Positions 10,846-22,202 are shown, counted from the stretch's first letter. The stretch is DNA of 64,000 nt from Piezodorus guildinii (GCA_023052935.1 CM041294.1:18314635-18378634), one strand, 5' to 3'. Translations and numbers: made by a program. Notes: a model not told the origin generated them from the letters alone.

Positions 10846-11337
10846 ATCTAAAAAAAAAATTATTGGATAAAGTTTGCGGCGAGTGAAGAAATTTAGAAAA
10901 TTAATGAAAATAAAATAAATTTTGAACTAAAATTGGTGTAAACAAGGGTCTATTGCATATGTTTTTTATACGCTGTGTTAAATGTAACTAATTCATGACA
11001 CAATCGAAAGGGACGAAGATGCTTAATCAGTTGCTTTCAAAAATATTTAAAGCTCATAGTGAATATCATTATTAATCCTAAAATTATTGTAACGTATTCG
11101 ATTGATAGATATCTTTTATTTATTTCCAATAAAGTTTAATTAACATCATCTATGTCGTTTTATAACACTCATTATACATTTTTTTACATACATTTTGCAA
11201 ACTGTTTATTGAATATAATGAATTACATTCCCATTTCCTCTTATGTTGATACGTTTGCAGAAATACTGGGCGGACTTCTATATATTTCATATATAGGCAA
11301 GTAAAATTATAACTTAAATAAGCATTCGTATGAGTGC

Positions 11338-11860
11338 AAGGTATTGAAAATTGGTAAAAGCGTTAAACAGACTAATATATTTTCTTGAGGGTTCCATGTG
11401 TTCATTCCTAATATCGTATGAATCCTAAAATTATCTAACATCTACAGTTAAAGAAATAAGGAGATGACTTAGATTTTTTTTCCGCTGTTGTTGTTGAGAT
11501 ATTTCACTCTGTATAAAATTGTTGAATGCTTTTGGGACAGAAGGAGAGAGGATATATATTAAGCCTTTGGCCGAAAATATTAAGCAGGTTCTATTAAATG
11601 TCCATTGTATTTTCGCAGCATTAAACAATCATTCTTGCGAAAGAAAATGCATTAAAAATCAAAAGATATGAAAATAAAAATGTCTGTTTGCACAGTATAT
11701 TGTATTTTACATAAACACAAAATCATCAATTAATGTCAATAATTTTTGAAAAGCAGAAGACCTCGAAAGCTCTAGTTATCTATATCTAACCACAAAAATA
11801 AAATGAAATAAATAAAGCGACTTTATTGTGGTATCTTAATTTCAAGTATTTTACTTGAAG
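11338..11860. other. Unassigned AT-rich sequence
   Basis: Nothing recognised. The longest open frame (minus strand, 11431-11628) is short, biased and without family resemblance. Confidence 0.6.
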
Positions 11861-11960
11861 AAATTATTCCGGTCGGTGGTCATTCAATGTAAAATTGAGT
11901 AGTTTCAACCATTTATTTTCTGCCAACGTTTCGACCCCCATTTTGGGTCAACATCAGGGT
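11861..11960 (-). repeat. Penelope-LTR-like repeat unit, single copy
   Basis: This unit matches the inverted pair at 22133-22390: a TCGGTGGTCATT block, then AGTAGTTTCAACCATTTATT, then the ribozyme-like motif. Only one unit is present here, followed by 340 bp without recognisable sequence and then repeat X. Confidence 0.7.
11923..11959 (-). ncRNA. Hammerhead-ribozyme-like motif, degenerate core
   Basis: Minus strand reads CCCTGATGT, then TGACCC with a loop and GGGTC, then GAAACGTTGG. The stem II arms GACCC/GGGTC pair. The core box is CTGATGT instead of CTGANGA, so the last A of the box is lost and cleavage is unlikely. Confidence 0.5.
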
Positions 11961-12302
11961 TAAAAAGATACAAACGACATACATTTACAATAAGATTAAA
12001 AATACTATCTTAAAAAATATTGAACTAGAGGATGTCAATATTAAAACATCAAAAGGAACTAGATTTGTAAAGAAATCGATTAATTGAATTACAATTACTG
12101 GGGTATAATAATGAGAGGGCTATACAGAGCATCCAATGACTAAACATAATGTACAAAGATACCAAAAATTATAAGAAACAATGAAATATGTAGTAGAGTA
12201 GAGATACGTACCGTATTGTAGGCTAATGGGAATTGGTAGATTGGAGTATATGTAGGTAGAAAGGAAAGTACGTACGAGACGTAGGTAGAATGGAAAATGG
12301 AA

Positions 12303-12450
12303 AACTCCATTCTCTAACCCACTAGTTTTAATCCTTGCTTCCTCTACAATCCGAGGTGTCTGAAAAGAAGATGGCTCCGAAACCTTCTACTTAACATAGT
12401 CTTTAGGGAGCTGCCAATGGGTAGTATCCCTACATATGAATCATGTCAAC
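12303..12450 (-). repeat. Repeat X, minus-strand copy
   Basis: Shares AACTCCATTCTC, AACCCACTAGTTT and GAGGTGTCTGAAAAG with the copies at 25081-25268, 49840-49966 and 50300-50515. No coding capacity seen; its class is unknown. Confidence 0.7.
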
Positions 12451-12489
12451 ATATCTTGTATCACATTTACTAAATATATTTTATTATAA

Positions 12490-12995
12490 TTGTTGTTGTT
12501 GTTTGGGGTTTTGAGGCGTAAAACCCAGGGGTCATAAACGCCTATAGTTCTCTTTAAGTATAAATAAATCAAAACTAATAAACTAGGCGTATAATAATTA
12601 GATAAAATAGTAAAAAAATAAATAAATAATTAAAAAATAAATAAAATAAAAATAAGTTAAATTAAAAGACTATATTTTATTAAATAGTAGATGACTCGTA
12701 AGAAACCTGAACAGCGCCGAGATGTTGTTTTCATTATCGGAGAGTATGAAGGATATATTAGGTATAAGCCCAAATTTGTTTAAATCTGTCCTATAAGAAA
12801 GGCATTCTTCTAAAATGTGGCCGACAGTCAGGATATGATTACAATGTGGGCACTTCTTTATAATTAGATAAATTTTCGTATCATTAAAAAAGGCTATTTT
12901 TATTTTTAATCCTGGTCCATTTACGTAAATCTTGAGATGTATTGATTGAATATTATTAATGTTTATTCTATAACTATCAGAATGCATTCGCAATC
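12490..12995 (-). pseudogene. RNase H-type LINE C-terminal fragment with zinc motif (LINE I)
   Basis: The minus strand keeps about 109 open codons (12670-12999) ending a non-LTR retrotransposon ORF2. It includes the CPHCN then VGHILEECLSY arrangement, the C2HC motif that follows RNase H domains in I/R1/Jockey-like lineages. The 3' UTR (12490-12600) has the block GGGGTTTTGAGGCGTAAAAC and reappears at 35078-35266. The 5' end is lost where family A begins. Confidence 0.75.
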
Positions 12996-12996
12996 T

Positions 12997-13806
12997 CAAA
13001 AATCTGGTGCGGGCAACACACGACTTTCACTTAACTCAAATTTTAAAATCAATGAAAGAATTTTCAAATACAGTTAGAGATAAAAAAAAACGTGAAACTA
13101 TTAAAGAATTAATTAAATTGAATTTATATAGAAACATGTGTTTTATTAAAAAGTCTATTATATTATTATCTTACTATTATTATTATTACTCTCTATTAAC
13201 TTTTAAAAGCTTGAGTATAAGATAATATTTTTTCTAAAATCTTTAGCTTTCCAACGGTATATCATACATGCATATTACTGCTCTTATTTCCAAAAACGAA
13301 AAATTGCATTAAAACATATTTTTTCCGATTTCTCCTTTATTTGGGTATCGAATTTATTCAATTTATATATTTACTTGTTTTTCATCAGCGTTAACAAGAT
13401 AATATAGTTATTTTTTTAGAATCTACAAAATTAAAGGTACTTTAGAGAGAGAAAATTTAAAATATCGGCATTCAAGCCCTGTCAGACCATTTTAAGCAAA
13501 ATGAAACCTACATGATATTAAAGCCCATTTAATTTTACATCGATATAGCGAGTTTAATCAAAATCGTTGGAACCGTTATCAAGAAAGTCGAAAAAAGGTG
13601 CAAAATGCTTGGTATAAAGTGGCTCTTCTGGTAAGATCATTTTGATGAAAAAGATTTTGCAACGTCTTAGTCACACAGACCTTTTTGCAGGACTTGGTTA
13701 TTTGGACTCAGGAGACCCTAAAATGTGCATTTCCGTTGAAAACTGGAATTCGAAAATTTTCACGATCGCAATACTTCCCCTTACTTTATATAGTAATTGT
13801 AAGTAA
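12997..13806 (-). repeat. Family A copy A1
   Basis: Full-length layout in minus orientation: CTGGTGCGGGCAACACACG at the left edge (3' end of the family), subterminal CTTTCACTTA, and the 5' blocks CTCAGGAGACCCTAAAA, GAAAATTTTCACGATCGC and TTACTTTATATAGTAA near the right edge. The microsatellite slot (about 13650-13675) is collapsed, with a small deletion. Confidence 0.9.
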
Positions 13807-14348
13807 TAATAGCGTTTGTTTTTTTTTTCCGTTCCACAAAAATCAAGTATGGAATAGATCTGGATTAAATCACTATTTTGTTGCTGATTTTTTTAATCAC
13901 TAGGATGATTATAGGAAGTAGCGAAAATTATTCATTGAAACAAAATTAAATTGTCTAAAGTTGTTCAGCAAATTTCAGTTTGTTTAACTAGCCTTCAATT
14001 TAATTCAACAAATGCAACAGGAAAAGCCTACATCTCTTCTACGAAAACATAACCTAACATCTATTTGAGTCTAAAGAGGCCTGCAACAAATTTGGGCTTA
14101 AGTAATTATATTATGTTGGAACGAGGAAGATATGCTGCACTTCTGCTGTTAAGGTTTCCGTTTTAGGAACAGTTAAATTTGGGATCAGTATGTTTTCCTC
14201 AATGCCAATAGATATTAATTAGAATTAATTTATATTAACTAGGGTACTTAAAACACATAGAAAGCATTATTATTTTATTACATTGAGAACAAATGAATAT
14301 GTGCCACTTCTGCTGTTTTGGTATTTATTCCGTGTGTGTATATAAAGA
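13807..14348. other. AT-rich sequence, nothing recognised
   Basis: No repeat family member or coding signal seen. Confidence 0.6.
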
Positions 14349-14349
14349 T

Positions 14350-14382
<33 letters not shown>
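14349..14382. repeat. GA microsatellite
   Basis: Uninterrupted AG dinucleotide run of about 16 units. Confidence 0.95.
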
Positions 14383-14384
<2 letters not shown>

Positions 14385-14528
14385 ATTTACCTTTAACATG
14401 TTTACAATTTTACATTTTGATGCTCTGAGACTCCATTGTCTAAATCAAAACAAATAAATATTAAATCAGCCGACAATTTTTACAAAACAATAATTATAAG
14501 TAAATGGATAAAAAATTGTAATTAACAT

Positions 14529-14908
14529 AAAATGAATGACTGTTGAATAAAACTTTTCTTTACAAATAAAAATATATAAATTATTCTGAAAAACTTAATT
14601 TCACAAAAATGAAACTAAAATTATTTATCTATAAAGAAAATTGTCAAGAATATCGATAAATAAAACATGTAAATACTTGTGAATAACTCAAATTTTACAA
14701 ACCAGATAAAAAATTTAAGCTCAAAAATTAATAATCAACATAAGAATCAATAAAAACAATAATCATAAATAGAAACAAAGTCCGAAAAATGATGAACATA
14801 AAATAACTAGCTGTTGAATCTTAAATTTTTGAAGTATTTCTTTATACAAAGTCAAATCAAATTTTTCTTCACAAATAAAAATACATAAATCATTTTGAAA
14901 AACTCGAA
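14529..14908. repeat. Diverged local direct repeat
   Basis: About 14529-14595 and 14798-14908 share GTTGAAT, TTTCTT and ACAAATAAAAATA blocks and end in similar TTGAAAAACT sequence; each sits beside a GA-rich run. A tandem duplication including the microsatellite is the likely cause. Confidence 0.45.
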
Positions 14909-14955
14909 GAGAGAGAGAGAGTGAGAGAGGGGGGGATAAATAGATAGATAGATAT
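14906..14955. repeat. GA and GATA microsatellite
   Basis: GA run with interruptions, then a G-run, then ATAG/ATAGATAG units. Confidence 0.9.
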
Positions 14956-15342
14956 ACATTACATTTAGATATATAGAATTATTGACCATTGAGTACATAA
15001 CTATACAATAACTGACCAAAAATATATGCTCAATTTACAATGAAATTGATTCATTCGAAAAGTTTTATACTAAACTTTTCTACTCAATACCTTCTAAACT
15101 TAAATTCAATTCGCAATTTAGCAGGAACATCATTAGTAGCTTATATTGTGCTGTTCTCTCAGGTTCGACTTCCCCGGCAAAAGGCTTGGAAGAGTAAAGT
15201 GATTCAGTTTTCTTATTTTATTGTATAATTGTGAGAGTGGTAGAAAAAGTTTAATTCGTTATTTATTTTTTTGATATGGTAACGTTTAATAAAAGTTTAG
15301 AAACCGATCAAAAAAATAAAATAAAAAAGTATCTATCAAAAT

Positions 15343-15646
15343 CTCTCTCTCTCTCTGGCGCGACAGGCCTCGTAGGCGAAGGCCCGCGAAGGGCCGCGTG
15401 GTATAGACTCTTGGGAGAATATACTCACGTTTCTCGATGAAATGTTTAGGGAAGGGTTATCACTCCTTACGCCTATTTTCGCGAGTTGCCAACAGTAGGC
15501 TGAGGAGTTTCACTATCCGAGGGAGAGGCTGTGAGTGAGTCTCCATTTAATTATATTCTTATAAAAGTCCCGCTGGGACTAGGACTCGAACTAACACCTT
15601 TGGCGTGGAAGACTAGCGCGCTAGCCACTCAGCCACCGACTCCCCG
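15343..15646 (-). mobile_element. tRNA-derived SINE, family S2
   Basis: On the minus strand the 5' head is tRNA-like (A box TGGCTGAGTGGCTAG, B box AGTTCGAGTCC), followed by a body shared with 49967-50269. A 12-bp duplication ATCTATCAAAAT flanks it (15331-15342 and 15647-15658), which proves insertion by retroposition. Unusually, the tail at the 3' end is an AG run rather than poly(A). Confidence 0.9.
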
Positions 15647-15904
15647 ATCTATCAAAATACAAAGTTCAATTATAAACACTGCTAATGATAAATACTAAAT
15701 TTAATTTAAATGAATAATTTTCGTTGCCTATGATTTGATGATATAAATTTTTTAAGTAAGCTCACATCATAAATTATTAATCATTACCCCGAAAATTCAA
15801 ATAGACGAATCTTCATATTGTTCTAATAAGACACTGACTCCTAAAGAAAATTAGGTTGCCTTTTTTAAATCAAAAAATAAAAATTCAAGTCATAGCGTTT
15901 TTTA

Positions 15905-16515
15905 TACGGACGCATCTAAGCTTGTTCAGTCTTTGCAAATGTCATCAGGGAAGCTTTGTTGTACATAGGGATGAGTGTACGACTGAAAGAGTGTCTTGAT
16001 AGCCATTAATAGCATAAATATTCGGCATCCGGTAGTGGTCGAAATCCATAATTTACTTGATGGCGTCTTGATGATGAACAAAGTAGTCGGGTTGAAATAG
16101 GTCACTGCATATAGTGGTGTATATGGCAATGAAAAATCCGATGCTGCGGCAAACTCAGCTCGTCTTTTAACATCGCCTCGAGCTTCAGTAATAAATAACA
16201 TTCCCCTACAACACTAGACCAGGCAGTTTTGCTCGCTACAGAAGGAAATGTGGCAAATCAGGTGTAATATTAATTCATCGAAATCAAAAAATATATTGCC
16301 CTTTGGAAGACATCCTACAGGAATTTAAAGATAGAAGAAGTGATCCTCTACAGGTTCCGCATTGGACATTGTGAATTCTTACTCGACTACCTTCTGCGAT
16401 ATCTGGAAGCCACAAAACAAGTTGAAACGGGATTTTCACTATATTGAGACAAGGACTAAAAATTGATAACGCTTTGAAAGACATTCTAAAAGACGATGAA
16501 AACGTGATAACATGA
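15905..16515 (+). pseudogene. RNase H domain remnant of LINE H
   Basis: Multiply interrupted plus-strand remnant. Around 16110 it reads AYSGVYGNEKSDAAANSA, the last block of a retroelement RNase H with His replaced by Tyr. Around 16205-16265 it reads TRQFCSLQKEMWQI, equivalent to TRQFSSLHKEKWQIEWN in the better copy at 32407-32831. Frameshifts and stops throughout mean it is dead. Confidence 0.7.
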
Positions 16516-16572
16516 AAATTATTATATATTAAATACAACAGCTGTTTTTACTTAACACCAGTTGTAAAATGT

Positions 16573-16842
16573 TGTAGCAGAAGATAATGGGATTATTCAA
16601 AGCAAAACTTATGAAAGAATTGTTCCTCACCCAACAGCAAGGCCAGTTGAAACATGGGATCCGAAAAGACCTATATCTTCGGTACTCAAACCCGTAACTA
16701 TGACTGGGGGAAAGAATAGACAGGGTCGTTATCAAGCACTTCAGTTCATACTTCATCTGAATCTAATTATTACCAGGACATGCAGTACATGCAACATCAA
16801 AGACTTTCTTCTACAATGAACACTTATTATTGAATAGAGACG
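16573..16842 (+). pseudogene. Possible non-transposon terminal exon or its remnant (weak)
   Basis: Two open plus-strand frames abut. The first follows a possible splice acceptor (TTGTAGCAG, ending 16580) and reads VETWDPKRPISSVLKPVTMT. The second, in another phase, reads SSTSVHTSSESNYYQDMQY and ends with MNTYY and a stop at about 16833. An AATAAA lies 20 bp further on. The composition looks like a host protein tail rather than RT or transposase, but one frame change separates the halves and I recognise no family. It may be a pseudogene, an assembly error or chance. Confidence 0.2.
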
Positions 16843-17232
16843 GACCAAACTAAATAAATGATAGATTTCATCCTCATCAAGTGATTGGTGGTTGTGCGTC
16901 CAGTCATTTTGGTTCGTGGATGCAGATGAAATAAAAGAAAAACAGCAATGATTGGAAGAAATGTGTTATTTGTTTTTTAATTTTGTTTCTTGTTTTTTTG
17001 TTTTTTTTTATTAATTTTTTTCACTGGAGAAAACTATTATATGTTTTATACAGCAGATGTTAAATAAAAACAGCTGTTCTAATTGTGAGCATAATGAAGA
17101 GTAATAATGTATGGTTCCTAAGTGTGTAATTATTTGTATTTATTAAGCAGATATAATAACAATGATATAGTATAAGACGTAAATCTAAGAAGAGGAATTT
17201 TTCCTTGGTACACCGAAGAGGTCTCATGTGAC
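16843..17232. other. T-rich sequence, nothing recognised
   Basis: No feature beyond homopolymer runs. Confidence 0.6.
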
Positions 17233-17884
17233 CCATTTATACAATGAGTTGAAGTGGCTCCTTCCTTCTATCCGAAGACAATATTTCCTAGGATCATATC
17301 TTTACCAAATAATCAAACCAGCTACCTCCATATATCTACAGACTTCTGCAATTTAAATCGTCAGTCCACTCCCTCAAAACAAGATCGCGCCATTCCGACC
17401 TTTATATTCCTACCCATCGAACAACAACTTTTGATCATTCCTTTATTGTCAGCTCCACTACTCTCTGGAATTCCTTACCTACTCATATCCGCCATGCTTC
17501 TTCCCTAAAATCATTCAATTCCCAGCTATTCCAGTACCTTCTGTCATCCCAAACACACGCTCAATAAGATATTTCAAATAAAAAAGAAAATCTGTTATTT
17601 ATTGTTCATATTTTTATAAGGATCAATAATGAATCAAGTTCAATGTTTAGTTTTGTTTAATGCACCAGAAGTTATTATTTATTTATTTTACTCTTTTGTT
17701 TTATTATATCCTTTCTTTTCTTTGTGTATCATTGTGAATAAGAATTAATTATATTCCTTTGGCCTTTGTAGCCAGACACATTATATATATATATATATAT
17801 ATATATCTTAATTGTACATATGAGTTGTTCTTAAGGGACTTTGTCCCAGAATAAATATCTTTTTCTATTCTATTCTATTCTAAA
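17233..17884 (+). pseudogene. CR1/L2-like LINE C, 5'-truncated
   Basis: Longest LINE C coding remnant. About 17248-17560 reads LKWLLPSIRRQYFLGSYLYQ, then (next frame block) TTTFDHSFIVSSTTLWNSLP and a SLKSFNSQLFQYLL end. This is the standard C-terminal segment of CR1/L2-type ORF2. The 3' UTR contains an AT microsatellite (17783-17807) and the GGGACTTTGTCCCAGAATAA block. The tail is TATTC repeated to 17881. Upstream RT domains are absent. Confidence 0.85.
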
Positions 17885-18619
17885 TCTATAACCCAATGAG
17901 CCACAGGGATAGAGGCGTCATAAATAAATAAGTTTATTTTCTATTTCTTGAATAGAAAGAAAGTTTCACAAACTATTTATTTAGTTGTGAAACAGATGCC
18001 TGTTAGAGGCGTCATCGAAAAATCGAAACTGTAAATCACGAGGAAACAATACTGAGAAAAAAGATACAATAGAAGTGTAAATTCATATCTGTCACCGGAA
18101 CACTAGGTGTCATTTATCCCCGCCTAAGGACTGCCAAGAATATTTTCCCTAAAGTAAAATATGAAGCCTCCTTGAAAATTCCCGGCACATTCATAACAGT
18201 TTCCCCACCCTCCTACGGCTTTGGCAAAGTGTTTAACTGCGTTCTTTACGAGGGAGGAGCACCTGCCACCTCGGCATTCATTTCCCAGAAGGGCGCCGGC
18301 ATTCCCCCTCGAGCACACCCTACGTCGGGAACCCCTCTGGGCTATGGGGCCGTCTGTAATTAGTTTGTCCCTCTTCACTTCTCTCTATGTAATTACTCAT
18401 AATTTCAAGGTCGGGATAAAATGGAAGCATGAGATTGGTTCAGTTGAACCATGAGATTTTCAACAGTGAAGATATTAAAATACTATTTTTATTATGAGAA
18501 AATAATCTTCTGAACATAATGATAAATTGTGCTGAGGAGTTTGGGTGACTACAAGTGTACATTCCGAGGTCTCCTCCTATGAGTGTTACACGAGTAATGT
18601 TACAACCAGAGTGATAAGT
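17885..18619. other. Unassigned region with a GC-rich island at 18121-18362
   Basis: Mostly AT-rich. The island is clearly less AT-rich than the surrounding sequence and open in several frames on both strands (for example minus 18124-18378). No frame has a recognisable family, and being open on both strands is expected at this composition. Confidence 0.5.
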
Positions 18620-19465
18620 CTTTTTTTTTTTTTTTTTTTCTAAGCCCCATGGGATTTGGGGTTGAAATCAAGGAAGGATAGGAGAAGGAATCAAGGATCT
18701 CTTGTACTGCATCAGATGCATTCTAAGAGGGGTCTGAGGATAGGAAGGTTTTCGGAGTCGGGAAGCAGTTTTAAGTCAGTTCTAGTGATGGGGCTCACTA
18801 GTCTTTTTGAGTCAGTGAAAGTAAGATATGTTTCCTCAGTCTAGTCTGAGTGTTTGTACGTGGTCCTGCCAACGCTGTGGCCGTCCTGTTGGAGTCAGTG
18901 TATTAAATAGTGGGTTCGTGCAGTACCGGAGGCTATCAAAGAATTTGATATGCCTGCGGGAGATGAACTCCGTCACTGTCGGGAGGTCTAGTGTGTCATA
19001 TAACTGGTCTGTCGTTGTCCTCTGTAGTGAAGTATGCCTTACCATACGTCGCAATACTCCGTTTTGAAACTGCTGGAGCCTCTTTGCCGTTGGTGATGTT
19101 ATGTTGGTTAGCATCGGTGATCCGTAAATGAGGGCCGGTCTGAGAACGGCTTTGTAAATTAATAATTTCAGGCGGAGTGATAGGTTTGGAGACATCAGTA
19201 AGTGATTCAATCGATAGGACTTGGTCCTAACCGATTTAATCCTCTTTAGGCAGTGATTTGCTAGTGTTAGGTGAGTGATAAGTCTTGAGGATCCGAGGGT
19301 AGATATAGCAAGAAGTTGTAGGGGGGATGAGGAAGCGGCATGGGCAGTCAAAGCAAGTGCTTGCAGGTGGTGGGTTTGAGCCCTAAGTACAGGTGTGTCC
19401 TTTCTAGGAAGCTGGTTTAGGTTTATCGGTGATAGTCTTGTTATAAATATTTTCGGAGACAAGGT
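18620..19465 (-). pseudogene. Jockey-like LINE K, 5'-truncated with poly(A)
   Basis: The minus strand carries 208 open codons (19462 to 18836), the longest uninterrupted Jockey-type RT tail here. It includes LRLKLLIYKAVLRPALIYGS, then RLQQFQNGVLRRMVRHTS, then LPTVTEFISRR. This is the region after the RT catalytic core; the FADD block is missing because of 5' truncation. A 3' UTR follows, then a T-run at 18621-18640 that is the poly(A) tail. No convincing target-site duplication was found. Confidence 0.85.
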
Positions 19466-20004
19466 TATTAAATATTACAATATATTATTAATCTCATTCC
19501 ATAACTAGCGAAACTACGTATAAATCCCGTCCATTGCATGGAAAAGAAAACTTCGAAAAAATTATGATCTTTCAACACTTGGGACAGGTATTGATAGATG
19601 ATAGGTATTGGGGGAAAGGTATGCCTCTTAGTATGGGTTTCAATGGTGTTAAGGCGTTATCATTGGAAATTTGTTTTCTATGTATTTAAACATATTAATG
19701 TTATTTTTAGTTGCATTTTATATCAATCTAAACTATAGTTTTCTCAGCCATCTCTTCTCTCAATATCTACACCATATTTGTAAGATTAACTCTTTGCGGC
19801 GACGACTTTTTCGGTTGGATGAGGTAGCAGGAAGAAGCGATTTTAGCGAATGCGTTGAGTGTCTTATATGATGCAATAAAACGATCTTACCTTTTAAAAA
19901 CGTTATATTTCGATTATTTATGTATATTGACTTCTTTAAAACTGTACTCACAAGAATTACTATCCATATAAGAAACTAAAAACCGTGAAATAGGGTGATT
20001 AAGC
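19466..20004. other. Unassigned AT-rich sequence
   Basis: Nothing recognised. Confidence 0.6.
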
Positions 20005-20211
20005 CTTGATCACGCTCAGCCACCAGGATTTTTCCATAATTAGGGTACTCACTTTAAAGAAGCTGGGCTTGCCCCAGAAGAGTCTCCATACCCTAGGGTC
20101 ACACACCGTCTAAATTAACAGAATAAATAATATTCTGCCATAGCCGGGATTCGAACCCAGGACCCGAAGAACAGTAGACTAGGGCTCTATCCACTAGACT
20201 ACGCCGCTCCC
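20005..20211 (-). mobile_element. tRNA-derived SINE, family S3
   Basis: Minus-strand head reads GGGAGCGGCGTAGTCTAGTG with B box GGGTTCGAATCCCGG, then GGCAGAATATT and a body shared with 36519-36830. The folded head lacks a proper acceptor stem partner, so it is a SINE head and not a tRNA gene. Confidence 0.85.
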
Positions 20212-20667
20212 AATGTATTCAATAGTCCTTATAGTTATATCATTTTCCAAAAAAAAAAAAAAAAAAAAATCAAATAACTTGAATTATGGCAAACTCGAAA
20301 CATTTGTACAGCTGTTAAAGAAATATTATTTAACTTTCCGTGCCTAAGAAGGCAGGATATTCAATATTTGATGGATAAAAAAATACTTCAAAAAATAAAT
20401 TTTACCTAAAATCAATTCCCAGGAGAGAAAAAAAAAACCTTCAAGATAAAAAAAAGTAATAATTAAAAAATACTTAACTCTCCACTCTGAGCTTCTTACA
20501 AAAGACTTATTTACCTTAGATATTCATCAACTATTTTACCTTCGGTTCTACTTTAATTAAAACAGCGACCTTTTAAAGAATCTCTATTATTCTTTATATA
20601 ATTTTGCTATAACACTTTTTTTTTATTTGGTAACATTAAAATATTATCTTAATGTAATTTCGCTAAT

Positions 20668-20736
20668 TTGGAAGGAATTCGGTATCGGCATCGATCCTTC
20701 GGGTTCGCTAAGCCTATTATTATTATTATTATTATA
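20668..20736 (+). mobile_element. LINE D 3' tail fragment
   Basis: Only the terminal part, TCGGCATCGATCCTTCGGG, GCTAAGCC and an ATT repeat, is present, as at 5000-5040 and 25690-25737. Confidence 0.75.
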
Positions 20737-20870
20737 ACATTAAAATGTGCTTTTTGAACTTACTATAAAAAATTATACGATAATCCCTCTAAATGAATAA
20801 TTTGTAAATTGGTGGTTATGTTTACATATTTCTAGATATTTTTTATTGAATTTTATATCATATTTTTACG

Positions 20871-21041
20871 TAATTAACATTTATTAACGTTTCTTGCCCT
20901 AATCCATCATTCATTATGTAATTCTAACAATTAACTTTTTTTTTACTGTTTTATAAAAGTTCTTCACATTTTAACTTTTATTGGGAAATTGAATGTAATA
21001 ATACGGATGAGATATATCAAACAAAATTTTATGTTGGTTTG
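20871..21041 (+). repeat. Direct repeat R, copy 1
   Basis: Nearly the same as 21610-21781 (both begin TAATTAACATTTATTAACG and contain GATATATCAAACAAAATTT). Copy 1 lies outside, and copy 2 inside, the host mariner. Confidence 0.9.
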
Positions 21042-21385
21042 AAAAAACCTCGTCTCACCCCTCGCAAAAAAAGTAATTGTAATAAATTAATTAATAAAAT
21101 AAAATTATTTTTCACTCTTATGGTTCATCTATTGATTTATTCTGCCGAATTTTATTAAAAACTAAAATAAAATAAAACTGAAGTTTTGTTTTAATTTAAT
21201 ATTGGGTTGTTTCACATGAAATGTCCGTTTTTATAGTTTCTGAAATTCATAAACGATTTTTCGGGTCTCTGATCTTTTCTTCCGAATGTTTACATATTTA
21301 AAGTAAACAGTTACTAATCATCTACCTCTGTATTATAAACATTAGCTTCCCAATCAATTACCCACTTTTTAGTATACCTCCAAAT

Positions 21386-21615
21386 ATGAACATGGAAACA
21401 CGAGATTTTCGAGTAATATTTTTTTACGAGTTTAAACTCGGCCATTCAGCAGCTGAGGCCGCTAGAAATATTTGCAAGGCGTTTGGGGAAGGGAGTGTTA
21501 ATGAACGGACCATTCGCTGTTGGTTTGCTAAGTTTTCAGCTGGAGATACCGACTTGAAAAACTTGCCCCGAGGAAGACCTCCGTCCGTAATAGACAACGA
21601 TGTCCTCATAATTAA
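21386..21615 (+). pseudogene. Mariner-2 transposase N-terminal fragment
   Basis: Begins METRDFRVIFFYEFKLGHS and continues through the helix-turn-helix region (NERTIRCWFAKFSAGDTDL) to GRPPSVIDNDVL, where repeat R takes over. The fold is the paired-like DNA-binding half of mariner transposases, which contacts the terminal repeats. No catalytic residue is present in this fragment. Confidence 0.85.
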
Positions 21616-21781
21616 CATTTATTAACGTTTCTTGCCCTAATCCATCATTTTTTATGTAATGCTAACAATTAACATTTTTTTTTCCTCTTTTATAAAAGTT
21701 CTTCACATATTCATTTTTATCGGGAAATTGAATATTATAATATGGATGAGATATATCAAACAAAATTTTATGTTGGTTTGA
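21610..21781 (+). repeat. Direct repeat R, copy 2, inside mariner-2
   Basis: See 20871-21041. It replaces mariner-2 sequence directly after codon IDNDVL. Confidence 0.9.
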
Positions 21782-22202
21782 ATTCTAGATATATAGTTTT
21801 TATTATTCAACAATTTTATTGAAAATTTCTTATTCATAAAAAAAAAGGAATAACATCTCCGGTGAAGCAACATTTACAAATAAACCTTTAGAGCGGTAAA
21901 CCAGAGAATGAGGTTCAACAGCGTTCTGAAATAACTTAGGAAAAATATAATGATAACCTGAATGATTTAGCATTTTTTTTACTTTTGATATAACGAATTG
22001 TTCGGTTACATTTGGTGGACTTTTAGTAAAATAAGACCTTTTAAAGAAAATGATATTAATAAGACATTAAAATAGAAACAAATGAATGATTTACAAAAAT
22101 TGTGGATGTAATTAGTTGACCGTTGAGAATTACTGGAAGGAATTAGTCCAGGTGGCGGTCATTAAATAAAACAACTAAATAGTTTCAACTATTTATTGTT
22201 TG

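Larger units (their letters stand above)
6251..11337. repeat. Right arm of giant imperfect palindrome
   Basis: Mirror copy of 1-5071 with the same elements in opposite order and orientation. Compared by eye, long stretches are identical or nearly so (for example 181-300 against its partner, or about one difference in 220 bases around 2541-2760), while about 8925-9405 differs from 1925-2420 at roughly 30 positions. The arm ends at or beyond 11337; this cannot be settled because the left arm is cut by the window edge. Confidence 0.95.

Noticed and set aside
1..11337. Palindrome as a single giant transposon with 5-kb TIRs
   Set aside because: The centre encodes no transposase or polymerase, the arms contain only nested debris, and the LINE E fragment is cut at the boundary, which fits a rearrangement better.
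18124..18454. Overlapping frames on both strands in the GC-rich island
   Set aside because: Open frames are expected by chance at this composition and none resembles a known family.
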